A stretch of DNA of 64,000 nt from Cohnella kolymensis (GTDB taxonomy: Bacteria; Bacillota; Bacilli; Paenibacillales; Paenibacillaceae), in the NCBI RefSeq assembly GCF_000829465.1, contig NZ_JXAL01000008.1, forward strand, positions 1 through 64,000, written 5' to 3'. The notes below the pieces were generated by a model, which saw only the letters and a program-made list of their open reading frames with translations, was not told the DNA's origin and made no database searches. This document shows positions 26,117-33,707 of this stretch, piece by piece (positions within the stretch are counted from its first letter, which is position 1; each line of letters begins with the position of its first letter). Made by a program: the position numbers and the translations under genes.

Positions 26117-27784
26117 ATGAGCATGGAACCGCGGATTCAAGAGCTTGTTACTCTCAAAACAATTGCCGAGACGCTTAACCAATCGAATGAGCTTTCCCCG
26201 ATGTTGGACACGGTGCTTGAGAAGCTTCTTGATCTTACCGGACTATCCGCGGGTTGGATTTTCTTGACGGACGGCCCGCCGGATTATGTATGCGTAGCGG
26301 ATCATCGTCTTCCGCCGGGGCTTCTGCACGATAACAAGCGGCCGATGAGCTGCGGCTCTTGCTGGTGCATGGACAGGTATTGGGATGGCCGATTAAAGAA
26401 TGCGGTCAATATACTGAACTGCAAGCGGTTAGAGGAAGCAGTGGAACACCGGTGGGGCGATACACGCGGAATAACGCATCATGCTACCGTACCGCTACGC
26501 TCCGGTGACAGGCGGATCGGCATATTAAATGTTGCAGCTCCGGGAAAGCAGCATTTCAAGGAGGAAGAGCTTGCGCTGCTTCAGGCAGTTGCGTTCCAGA
26601 TCGGCAGCGCTGTTGAAAGGATGCGGCTGTATGCGGATGAGCAGCGGCGAGCCAATCTGTTCGCCCGTGTCGGTGAGTTTAGCCGGCTGCTCGGAACGAA
26701 CATGGGTACAAGCATGGAACAAGCAGACCTAGCTGAGCGCGTAGTGGAGTTAATAGGTGAGAATTTCGATTGGCCTTTCGTGGCGCTGCTGGAATCTGTC
26801 GGAAGTGATTTCCAGCCGCGCGCGGTGTATTCGGCCGGCGAAACCTCGACACCTTACTCGCCGGTTCCACATTCTTCGGCTCATTGGCTGGAGAAAGCAG
26901 TTAGCGAAAGACGTGTTGTTCCGGCGGACGCGTCGGAAGCCTCTGCTTTGACAGGCGGTGATTTCCGGCTGGAGGAGGCTGGGGCTATTTTGGCGTCCGC
27001 ATCCGCGGCGCCGATCCCGTTCAGTGGAGCATCTAATAGTATTCTGGTTATTGGCAGCGAGAAGGCAGGCGAGCGAAGCCGGGTCGACTGTGAAGTGCTC
27101 GAGGCGCTCGCAGAGCATGTCGCGGTTGCTTTCGAGAGCGCAAGGATTGACGAATATAATCGGGAGCTGGCAAGGTGGGAAGAGCGTAACCGGCTTGCGC
27201 GCGATTTGCACGATTCGGTCAGTCAAATGTTATTCTCGCTTTCCATGACAGCGAAAGGTACGGAAGCTTTGCTCAAAGGTACAGATGTGGACTCGGCCCT
27301 TACAGCTGTTCGCGACATGCAATCACTATCGCAAAGCGCATTGAAGGAAATGCGTTCGCTTATCATGCAGCTTCGGCCGGTTGGACTCGAAGCCGGCCTG
27401 GTAACCTCTTTGAAAGCGTATGGAGAGAAGCTGGGTTTACGTGTGCTGCCGAAGATGGACGGGATCCGTGAGCTGCCGCGTGCTGTTGAGGAGGCTCTGT
27501 GGCGGATAGGGCAGGAGGCGCTCAACAACGTAGTCAAGCATTCAGGCACCGGCGAGGCTGCGGTTTCACTTCAGCTCAGCGATACAGCGGCTGTAATGCG
27601 TATTTCCGATAATGGCAGAGGATTGGTAGAGCACACAGCTGCCCGGAGACCGTCGTCCATTGGTCTGAGTACGATGCGTGAACGAACGGAAAAGCTTGGC
27701 GGCAAGTTTACGTTGACCAGTACATTTGGGAATGGCACAGTCGTAGAAGTTTTAATTCCGCTTCAACTACCAAGCTCGAGGTGA
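26117..27784 (+). CDS. Sensor histidine kinase with two GAF domains (NarL/LiaS-type)
   Basis: A soluble 555-aa kinase with no membrane segments. It has GAF domain 1 (about residues 20-175, with cysteines CGSCWCMDRYW near 90), GAF domain 2 (about 195-340), HisKA_3 with the phosphorylated His in NRLARDLHDSVSQMLF, and a HATPase domain (NVVKHSGTGEA, DNGRGL). The Cys cluster could bind a metal or redox cofactor, as in related NreB-like sensors, but that is inference. ATG 26117 is preferred to 26045 (no ribosome-binding site). The response regulator starts 7 bases after the stop. Confidence 0.92.
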   Translation: MSMEPRIQELVTLKTIAETLNQSNELSPMLDTVLEKLLDLTGLSAGWIFLTDGPPDYVCVADHRLPPGLLHDNKRPMSCGSCWCMDRYWDGRLKNAVNILNCKRLEEAVEHRWGDTRGITHHATVPLRSGDRRIGILNVAAPGKQHFKEEELALLQAVAFQIGSAVERMRLYADEQRRANLFARVGEFSRLLGTNMGTSMEQADLAERVVELIGENFDWPFVALLESVGSDFQPRAVYSAGETSTPYSPVPHSSAHWLEKAVSERRVVPADASEASALTGGDFRLEEAGAILASASAAPIPFSGASNSILVIGSEKAGERSRVDCEVLEALAEHVAVAFESARIDEYNRELARWEERNRLARDLHDSVSQMLFSLSMTAKGTEALLKGTDVDSALTAVRDMQSLSQSALKEMRSLIMQLRPVGLEAGLVTSLKAYGEKLGLRVLPKMDGIRELPRAVEEALWRIGQEALNNVVKHSGTGEAAVSLQLSDTAAVMRISDNGRGLVEHTAARRPSSIGLSTMRERTEKLGGKFTLTSTFGNGTVVEVLIPLQLPSSR

Positions 27785-27791
27785 CCGTATA

Positions 27792-28448
27792 ATGACAATT
27801 AGATTGCTGCTCGCTGATGATCATGCAATGGTACGCAAGGGGCTGCAGGTTTTTCTTGCGACACAACCGGATTTGGAGCTGGTCGGTGAAGCAGCAAGCG
27901 GGCAGGAAGTACTCGATAAGGCTGCCCAGTTATCTCCTGACGTGATACTGATGGATTTGAATATGCCGATCCTCAATGGCATAGAAGCGACGAAGAGACT
28001 CAAACTCTCTCAACCCGACGTGAAAGTCATTGTTTTAACTTCATTTTCCGATCAGGATCATGTGCTGCCGGCGATTCGTGCAGGTGCCAAAGGATATTTG
28101 CTGAAGGACGTGGAGCCGGAGGATCTTGTTCGTGCGATCCGAAGGGTGCATCAAGGGCTCGTTGAATTGCATCCTGAAGCGGCAAGCCAACTGATGAGTA
28201 TCATGGCTGACCCGGAGCAAGAAGCGATGAACGTTCCCGGCGCTTCATCATTGCCGGAGTTAACAAAGAGGGAGCTGGATGTGCTTCGGTTGATCGCATC
28301 CGGAAAGAGCAATAAAGAGATCGGAGAGTTGCTCTTCATATCCGAGACAACAGTCAAAACTCATGTGACGCATTTGCTTGATAAACTGGGTTTGTCCGAC
28401 CGCACGCAGGCTGCGATCTATGCCGTGAAGCATGGAATGGATGTTTAG
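27792..28448 (+). CDS. NarL/FixJ-family response regulator
   Basis: A 218-aa regulator with an N-terminal receiver domain (acidic residues DDH near 10, phospho-acceptor D in VILMDLNMPI, K in AGAKGYLLKD) and a C-terminal LuxR-type HTH (LTKRELDVLRLIASGKSNKE and TVKTHVTHLLDKLGL). It is the partner of the GAF kinase just upstream. Target genes cannot be read; the divergent flavin reductase/MFS operon is the nearest candidate. Confidence 0.95.
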   Translation: MTIRLLLADDHAMVRKGLQVFLATQPDLELVGEAASGQEVLDKAAQLSPDVILMDLNMPILNGIEATKRLKLSQPDVKVIVLTSFSDQDHVLPAIRAGAKGYLLKDVEPEDLVRAIRRVHQGLVELHPEAASQLMSIMADPEQEAMNVPGASSLPELTKRELDVLRLIASGKSNKEIGELLFISETTVKTHVTHLLDKLGLSDRTQAAIYAVKHGMDV

Positions 28449-28576
28449 TAAAAGGAAGACCGCCAAATCTACCCCTCAGGAATACCGGATAGGACAGAAG
28501 AGGGGATGACGCAATTCCGCCGGGAAGAAATAGTTGCATAACTGTTCGATGTTTTTATCACACAGGAGGCTGAAGC
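28449..28576. other. Intergenic region ahead of the fructokinase
   Basis: This 128-base spacer holds an AGGAGG box at 28563-28568 for the next gene and an AT-rich stretch (ATAGTTGCATAACTGTTCGATG) that could carry a promoter. No clear terminator is seen after the response regulator. Confidence 0.35.
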
Positions 28577-29455
28577 ATGCTTATTGGAGCAATCGAAGCG
28601 GGTGGTACAAAGTTTATATGCGGAGTGGGCAATGAGACAGGGGTTATTGAAGAACGGGTCAGCTTTCCTACCGAGCATCCGGAGAGGACGCTGGGTAACG
28701 TCATCGATTATTTCCGGGGAAAGCAGCTGGATGCGATGGGGATCGGATCTTTCGGCCCGATCGATGTCGATCCTAAGAGCCGCTTCTACGGCTGCGTAAC
28801 CACAACGCCCAAGGCGGGCTGGTCGTGGTTTCCCTTTTTGGATTCGCTTAAACAAGTGTTTGATGTTCCCTTCGGATGGGACACCGACGTGAACACCGCC
28901 GCGTTGGGCGAAGCCACATGGGGGGCGGCACAAGGCTTGGGCAGCTGCATTTATTATACGATCGGTACCGGAGTCGGCGCAGGAGTTTACGCGGAGGGAA
29001 GGCTGGTTCATGGTCTTGTGCATCCGGAAGCCGGGCATGTGTTAACCCGGCGCCATAAGGATGATCATTTCGCAGGCGCCTGTCCTTACCACGGGGATTG
29101 CCTGGAAGGAATGGCTGCCGGTCCTGCAATTGAAAAGCGATGGAACTTGAAAGGCAGCGAGCTTCCTGCAGATCATCCGGCATGGGAGATGGAGGCTTAT
29201 TATATCGGACAGGCTGTAACCGGTGCGATCTTGATGCTGTCACCGAAGAAAGTCATTCTGGGCGGTGGCGTTATGCACCAGAAACAGCTGTTCCCGATGA
29301 TCCGCAAGGAAGTACAAACCCAGTTAAACGGATATGTCAGCGCAGAACAGATTGTTAACCATATCGAAGACTATATCGTTCCGCCTGGATTAGGCGACAA
29401 TGCCGGTCTGTGCGGTGCTTTGGCGCTCGGATTGAAGGCTGCTAACACAGATTAA
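28577..29455 (+). CDS. scrK: ROK-family fructokinase
   Basis: This 292-aa sugar kinase opens with IGAIEAGGTKFICGVG (ATP phosphate loop) and carries the ROK signature, the catalytic Asp region GWDTDVNTAALGE, and a zinc site H-x(n)-CPYHGDC. These features match Bacillus/Lactococcus fructokinases. It would turn fructose into fructose-6-phosphate, the product released by the GH32 enzyme encoded 12 kb downstream. A mannose/glucose kinase cannot be excluded. AGGAGG lies before ATG 28577. Confidence 0.9.
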   Translation: MLIGAIEAGGTKFICGVGNETGVIEERVSFPTEHPERTLGNVIDYFRGKQLDAMGIGSFGPIDVDPKSRFYGCVTTTPKAGWSWFPFLDSLKQVFDVPFGWDTDVNTAALGEATWGAAQGLGSCIYYTIGTGVGAGVYAEGRLVHGLVHPEAGHVLTRRHKDDHFAGACPYHGDCLEGMAAGPAIEKRWNLKGSELPADHPAWEMEAYYIGQAVTGAILMLSPKKVILGGGVMHQKQLFPMIRKEVQTQLNGYVSAEQIVNHIEDYIVPPGLGDNAGLCGALALGLKAANTD

Positions 29456-29502
29456 CGGGAAAATCCTACGCAAACTTATTGACTTGACCCTGCTCAGAAC
29501 AA

Positions 29503-29587
29503 TTAACTGGAAAACCTGCCGAAAATAGAGTTAATTAATCGCATTTTAGTGTTGAGATCACCAATTACATGGAGGATTTCCAGTTAA
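29503..29587. repeat. 85-bp palindromic element (MITE-like or hairpin)
   Basis: TTAACTGGAAA (29503-29513) is exactly inverted at 29577-29587 (TTTCCAGTTAA). Pairing extends with one mismatch into CCT/AGG, giving arms of about 16 bases around an AT-rich core with no gene. It could be a miniature inverted-repeat element or a large hairpin. Confidence 0.45.
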
Positions 29588-29594
29588 ACTTTTG

Positions 29595-29706
29595 TATAAT
29601 CCGGTTGGGGGGAAATTAGCGGGAGAATTTCCATCAAGTTGTGCACCCCGAAAGGTTGATGACGACTTCCGCACCCTATTTCAGAGGCGCCCAGCGCCTC
29701 TTTTTT
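29595..29706 (+). ncRNA. Candidate small structured RNA with its own terminator
   Basis: TATAAT (29595-29600) is followed by three possible stems: GGAAATT/AATTTCC (29610-29631), CATCAA/TTGATG, and the terminator GAGGCGC-CCA-GCGCCTC with TTTTTT at 29683-29706. No open frame of note lies inside. The -35 is weak. It may be a ~100-nt sRNA or the leader/terminator of an unrecognised unit. Confidence 0.4.
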
Positions 29707-29851
29707 AGCGTTGTTAAAGGTTCATCAAACCTTCATAAGGGTAAGAAAACGTAGCAACACATTACGAAGGCGTATGCCTGTACATCCCTGTAAGGCCCGA
29801 TGAAATAAGCGGACCGCGAGGTTCAGCACAAACTTTTGGGAGGTAATAAGG
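29707..29851. other. Leader region of the stress-protein gene
   Basis: A small hairpin AAGGTT-CATCA-AACCTT (29717-29733) and GGGAGGT ahead of the gene (about 29838-29844) are the only clear elements. A sigma-B promoter was looked for but the spacing does not fit. Confidence 0.4.
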
Positions 29852-30391
29852 ATGGATGACAACAAAAAAATTGTCGGTGTGTTTGACACGCAAGAAGGCG
29901 CGGTAAGAGCAATCGAAGACTTGAAACGGCAAGGCTTCACTTCAGACGAGATATCCGTTGTAGGTAAAAATACAGACGAAATCAACGAAGTAACGGATGA
30001 AACGGGAACCAAGGCGCCTGAGACAGCAGCAGCCGGCGCAGCAACAGGCGGTTTGCTTGGCGGCGCGGCAGGCTTGCTTGCAGGATTAGGCTTGCTGGCT
30101 ATCCCGGGCGTCGGTCCGATCCTCGCAGCGGGCCCTATCGCGGCAACGTTGACCGGTGCTGCTGTGGGCGCAGGCGCCGGCGGAATCGTCGGCGGATTGA
30201 TCGGACTTGGAATTCCTGAGGACGAAGCAAGGGAATACGGCGATTACGTCGACAACGGCAAAATCCTTGTCATGGTAGATGCCGACGCCAATCGCAACCG
30301 TGGAGTGTTCGATACGTTCCGCACCAACAACTCGCTCAACTCCAGCAGATACGACACCATGTACGGCGCAGGAACTTACGACCGGACATAA
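29852..30391 (+). CDS. General stress protein 17M-like (YflT domain) with glycine-zipper hydrophobic core
   Basis: This 179-aa protein has a YflT/GSP17M domain (KIVGVFDTQEGAVRAIEDL) followed by an alanine/glycine-rich hydrophobic region (about residues 55-115, GGLLGGAAGLLAGLGLLAIPG, GAAVGAGAGGIVGGLIGLGIP) and the closing motif EDEAREYGDYVDNGKILVMVD. Such proteins are induced by general stress or cold and may act at membranes; the mechanism is unknown. GGGAGGT precedes ATG 29852 and a strong terminator follows, so it is monocistronic. Confidence 0.85.
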   Translation: MDDNKKIVGVFDTQEGAVRAIEDLKRQGFTSDEISVVGKNTDEINEVTDETGTKAPETAAAGAATGGLLGGAAGLLAGLGLLAIPGVGPILAAGPIAATLTGAAVGAGAGGIVGGLIGLGIPEDEAREYGDYVDNGKILVMVDADANRNRGVFDTFRTNNSLNSSRYDTMYGAGTYDRT

Positions 30392-30400
30392 GCGTTAAGT

Positions 30401-30432
30401 AAAAAAAGGATGGCACTCGCCATCCTTTTTTA
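30401..30432. terminator. Bidirectional terminator between convergent genes
   Basis: AAAAAAGGATGG and CCATCCTTTTTT pair around CACTCG. It serves the stress gene and the convergent parB-like gene. Confidence 0.93.
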
Positions 30433-30441
30433 TTTTGCCAT

Positions 30442-31437
30442 CTATGACGATGCAGCCGCATCTCTCAACGTTTTCCAATCCGCCAGCTGTTTCTCCAAAC
30501 TCTCGATGAGCTTGTCGACATCCGTCACAAGCTGCTCTCTTTCCGCTGCAGGCGTGCGTTCAATAGACTCCGTATATTCCACAGACAAGGGTGTATGTAC
30601 AGTTACAGCGCTTAATAAACGATGCAGCTCCTCCACGATTGTTCGCTCGGTCACCTTGACGGCTTCCTTGACCGATGTCTTTGTCTGCTTGGCAGGTGCC
30701 TCAGTCTCCGCAGCTTTTGCCCGTTCGGCTTTATTATGTTTATATACGGACCAAGTCTCGAGCAGATCATGACCGGATTTATATAAAAGCTTGCTTTTCG
30801 TCCCGTCCGAAATGTCTTTATCCTTGAATAAGCTGCAGATCTTTTTGACATCGCTTACCGGCATTCCATCTCTAGCCATAATCAATGCCAGTGAGTCCCG
30901 GTGCTCCATCGGCAGATCTTTAAGCGGCATTAACTGGTCTTCCGTTAATTTGCCCTCCCGAATCTCCGTCCCGCCGACAATCAGCTGTTTCACCGCATTG
31001 CTGAATTTGAGCAGATCGCATTTGTTCTTGATATAAGCTTCCGGCTTACCCAGCTTGCCGGACAGATATTTGGTCGAGCTGCTGAACTTCGGATCATTCA
31101 AAAGCTTGTAAAACGCCTCCGCTTCCTCAAGCGGCGAAAAGCCTTCCCTCGTAAGATTCTCGGCAATTTGCTCCAGATAGATCTCAAGCTCGTCCGTTAC
31201 CGTGGAAACGATACAAGGGATCGTTGGGCGCCCAAGCATTTTGGATGCTTTGTATCTTCGGTTACCGTAAATAATTTTATATCGGCCGTTCTCCGTGGTT
31301 CTTACTTTAATAGGAGAGAGCAGGCCGACCTCCTCGATGCTCTTCATTAACTCCTGCAGCGCGTCTTCATCAAATTGATATCTGGGTTGACCTGTATCTT
31401 CATCAATCAAACCGGTTTGAATTTCAATAATATCCAT
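30442..31437 (-). CDS. Orphan ParB/RepB/Spo0J-family protein
   Basis: A 331-aa protein with the ParB N-terminal CTPase domain (QPRYQFDEDALQELMKSIEEVG, then IIYGNRRYKASKMLG in place of GERRxRA, and ENLTREGFSPLEEAEAF), a central HTH region (SSSTKYLSGKLGKPEAYIKNK) and a charged C-terminal tail. No parA lies nearby and no parS-like palindrome is seen, so it is unlikely to be the main chromosomal Spo0J. Plasmid or mobile-element origin is one option. AGGAGA precedes the ATG. Confidence 0.87.
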   Translation of the reverse strand: MDIIEIQTGLIDEDTGQPRYQFDEDALQELMKSIEEVGLLSPIKVRTTENGRYKIIYGNRRYKASKMLGRPTIPCIVSTVTDELEIYLEQIAENLTREGFSPLEEAEAFYKLLNDPKFSSSTKYLSGKLGKPEAYIKNKCDLLKFSNAVKQLIVGGTEIREGKLTEDQLMPLKDLPMEHRDSLALIMARDGMPVSDVKKICSLFKDKDISDGTKSKLLYKSGHDLLETWSVYKHNKAERAKAAETEAPAKQTKTSVKEAVKVTERTIVEELHRLLSAVTVHTPLSVEYTESIERTPAAEREQLVTDVDKLIESLEKQLADWKTLRDAAASS

Positions 31438-31650
31438 ATCAGTTCTCCTATCTTTCTATAAAAAGCTGTTTATACGATAGCAGGAACATTATGTATTATA
31501 TAACAGCATTGTATTGATGGGAATCTTCCCGGATCGGCGATTGCCCAATATTGGATGAAACGGGAATGCGGGTAATACGTATGAGGTTTATAAAAATTCC
31601 GTTATGGTATATAAATAGAAACAGTGACATGCATAGGGGGACGCCATTAC
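31438..31650. promoter_or_regulatory. Divergent parB-like / degV intergenic region
   Basis: This 213-base spacer must hold the promoters for both genes. Toward degV, TATAAA near 31612 and AGGGGG (about 31636) are visible. I see no defined operator. Confidence 0.4.
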
Positions 31651-32490
31651 ATGCCAGGCATAAAAATCGTTACCGACTCCACTACGGACCTTCCGAAGGA
31701 AATACTGGACCAATACAACATTGAAGTCATCCCGCTTACCGTCTACGTGAATGGCGAGACTTATGAAGATAACGTGACCATCTCACCGCTGGCTTTCATT
31801 GATAAAATGAGAGAAGCGCAGGATATCCCCAAAACGTCGCAGCCTTCCATAGGTGTATTCGTGGATACGTATGACCGACTCGGGGCGAATGGAGACACCA
31901 TTCTTTCAATTCATATGACGAGCGGTATGAGCGGTACCTACAACACCGCTTGCGCGGCGGCGGAGATGTCTGCGAGCAACGTGCAGGTGATCGACTCGCA
32001 AATGATTTCTCAGGCGCTGGGCTTTCAAGTTATTGAAGCCGCACAAATGGCAGAGGAAGGCCACTCTGTGGAATCCATCATCCGCCGCATTAAACAGGTT
32101 CTGGACTTCACTTCCTTATATGTGGTTGTTGAAAAGCTCGACAATCTGATTAAAGGAGGACGTATCGGCAAAGCCGCCGGTTGGATCGGAACTGTCCTGA
32201 GCATCAAACCGATCGCCATGCTGGAGAAAGGGGTATACACGCCGGTGGCGAGAGTGCGCACTTACTCGCAGATCGTCAAAACCTTGATTGAGCGTTTCGA
32301 ACAAGACATCAAGGGGAAAATGATACGCGGCATCGGCATTTCTCACGCGGATAACCTGACTTTGGCGCAACGGCTGCAGCAGGAAATCGCGCGATTCACC
32401 GATGTTCCGGTTCGCATTCGTCCCGCCACACCGGTGATTACAACGCATACCGGCCCGGGAGCGATCGGTTTTATGTATTACGCAGAATAA
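31651..32490 (+). CDS. DegV-family fatty-acid-binding protein
   Basis: A 279-aa DegV/FakB-like protein. The start KIVTDSTTDLPKEILDQYNI and the Ser/Thr fatty-acid contact loop HMTSGMSGTYNTACAAAE with VIDSQMISQALGFQV are characteristic. The end motif HTGPGAIGFMYY is also typical. FakB proteins present fatty acids to the kinase FakA for phosphorylation, but the exact role of each paralogue varies. ATG 31651 has AGGGGG upstream; the earlier in-frame codons from 31624 lack one. Confidence 0.92.
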   Translation: MPGIKIVTDSTTDLPKEILDQYNIEVIPLTVYVNGETYEDNVTISPLAFIDKMREAQDIPKTSQPSIGVFVDTYDRLGANGDTILSIHMTSGMSGTYNTACAAAEMSASNVQVIDSQMISQALGFQVIEAAQMAEEGHSVESIIRRIKQVLDFTSLYVVVEKLDNLIKGGRIGKAAGWIGTVLSIKPIAMLEKGVYTPVARVRTYSQIVKTLIERFEQDIKGKMIRGIGISHADNLTLAQRLQQEIARFTDVPVRIRPATPVITTHTGPGAIGFMYYAE

Positions 32491-32501
32491 ATTCAGCTTC
32501 T

Positions 32502-32537
32502 GCCCTGTATCGGAGACAGTCCGATGCAGGGCTTTTT
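32502..32537 (+). terminator. Rho-independent terminator after degV
   Basis: GCCCTGTATCGGA pairs with TCCGATGCAGGGC around GACAG, followed by TTTTTT. Confidence 0.93.
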
Positions 32538-32584
32538 TGTGGATATTGGGCAATATATTACCAAACGAGTTATGAGGTGCTGCC

Positions 32585-33694
32585 TTGATACAGTTTATTG
32601 ACGTAACGAAAAAATACCATGACGGAACGGTCGCATTAAAAGGGATCAACCTGGAAATCAAGCAGGGCGAGCTGGTGACGCTCATTGGGCCAAGCGGATG
32701 CGGAAAAACGACGACGATGAAAATGATCAACCGTTTGGTGGAGCCTAGCGGCGGACGCATACTTGTCGATGGCAAAGACATATCCAAAATCAATCCCGTT
32801 GAGCTGCGCAGAAATGTCGGTTATGTGATTCAGCACATCGGTCTGTTTCCGCATATGACGATCAAAGATAACGTTGCGATTGTACCGAAGCTGAAAAAGA
32901 TGAACCGCGCGGAATACGACAAAAGGATCGACGAATTGATGGAGATGGTCGGGCTTGATCCCAGCCAATACGCCGATCGATACCCCTCCGAACTAAGCGG
33001 AGGCCAGCAGCAGAGAATCGGCGTTATTCGTGCATTGGCGGCGGAGCCGCCGATCATTCTCATGGACGAGCCGTTCAGCGCACTGGATCCGATCAGCCGT
33101 GAGCAGCTTCAGGATGAGTTGATCCGGCTGCAGGAGGAAGTGAAAAAGACCATTGTATTCGTTTCCCATGATATGGATGAGGCGCTGAAAATCGCCGACC
33201 GTATCGTTCTGATGAAGGCCGGGGAAATTGTGCAGATGGATACGCCCGACCGCATGATAAGGCGTCCTATAAACGACTTCGTTCGTACCTTTATCGGCGA
33301 GAACCGGTTGAACGAGTCTGAGAATCTGTCGGTTGATGACGTTATGCTCCACAATCCGGTCACCGTCTTCCAGACGAGAGGATTGGCTCACGGGGCGAAG
33401 CTGATGAAGCAGCACCGGGTCAACAGCTTGCTTGTAACGGATAGGAATCGAATATTAAAGGGAATTGTGACAAAAGAGATGCTTGAGGAAAGCTATCACA
33501 ACGAGGATCTGTCTCTGCAGGAGATCATGAAATCCGATATCCGCACCATCCCCGTCGGGTCGGATGTAGGTGAGGCCGTGGATTTGATGAAGCAGTATGG
33601 CTTCAGCACACTTCCCGTGGTTCATCACAATGGACAGCTGGCGGGGCTGATCACCAACTCAAGCTTGATCGACGCACTGCTTAAGCAAATGTAA
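32585..33694 (+). CDS. ABC transporter ATP-binding protein with CBS pair (OpuCA / EgtUA type)
   Basis: This 369-aa ATPase energises a quaternary-amine importer. Walker A GPSGCGKTTTMKM, the ABC signature ELSGGQQQRIGV, Walker B IILMDEPFSALD and the H-loop HDMDEA are intact. Residues 250-369 form two CBS domains (VDDVMLHNPVTVF, IMKSDIRTIPVGSDVGEAVD), which in OpuCA-type proteins bind c-di-AMP or nucleotides. Since a c-di-AMP riboswitch also occurs in this window, control of osmolyte uptake by that signal is plausible. TTG 32585 follows GAGGTG. Confidence 0.9.
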   Translation: MIQFIDVTKKYHDGTVALKGINLEIKQGELVTLIGPSGCGKTTTMKMINRLVEPSGGRILVDGKDISKINPVELRRNVGYVIQHIGLFPHMTIKDNVAIVPKLKKMNRAEYDKRIDELMEMVGLDPSQYADRYPSELSGGQQQRIGVIRALAAEPPIILMDEPFSALDPISREQLQDELIRLQEEVKKTIVFVSHDMDEALKIADRIVLMKAGEIVQMDTPDRMIRRPINDFVRTFIGENRLNESENLSVDDVMLHNPVTVFQTRGLAHGAKLMKQHRVNSLLVTDRNRILKGIVTKEMLEESYHNEDLSLQEIMKSDIRTIPVGSDVGEAVDLMKQYGFSTLPVVHHNGQLAGLITNSSLIDALLKQM

Positions 33695-33707
33695 ACGGAG
33701 GTACGCC

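Noticed and set aside
29701-29760. Sigma-B promoter ahead of the stress protein
   Set aside because: GTTAAA and GGGTAA are present but 20 bases apart, while sigma-B promoters need about 12-14.
30442-31650. parS centromere near the ParB-like gene
   Set aside because: No TGTTTCACGTGAAACA-like palindrome was found in or around the gene.
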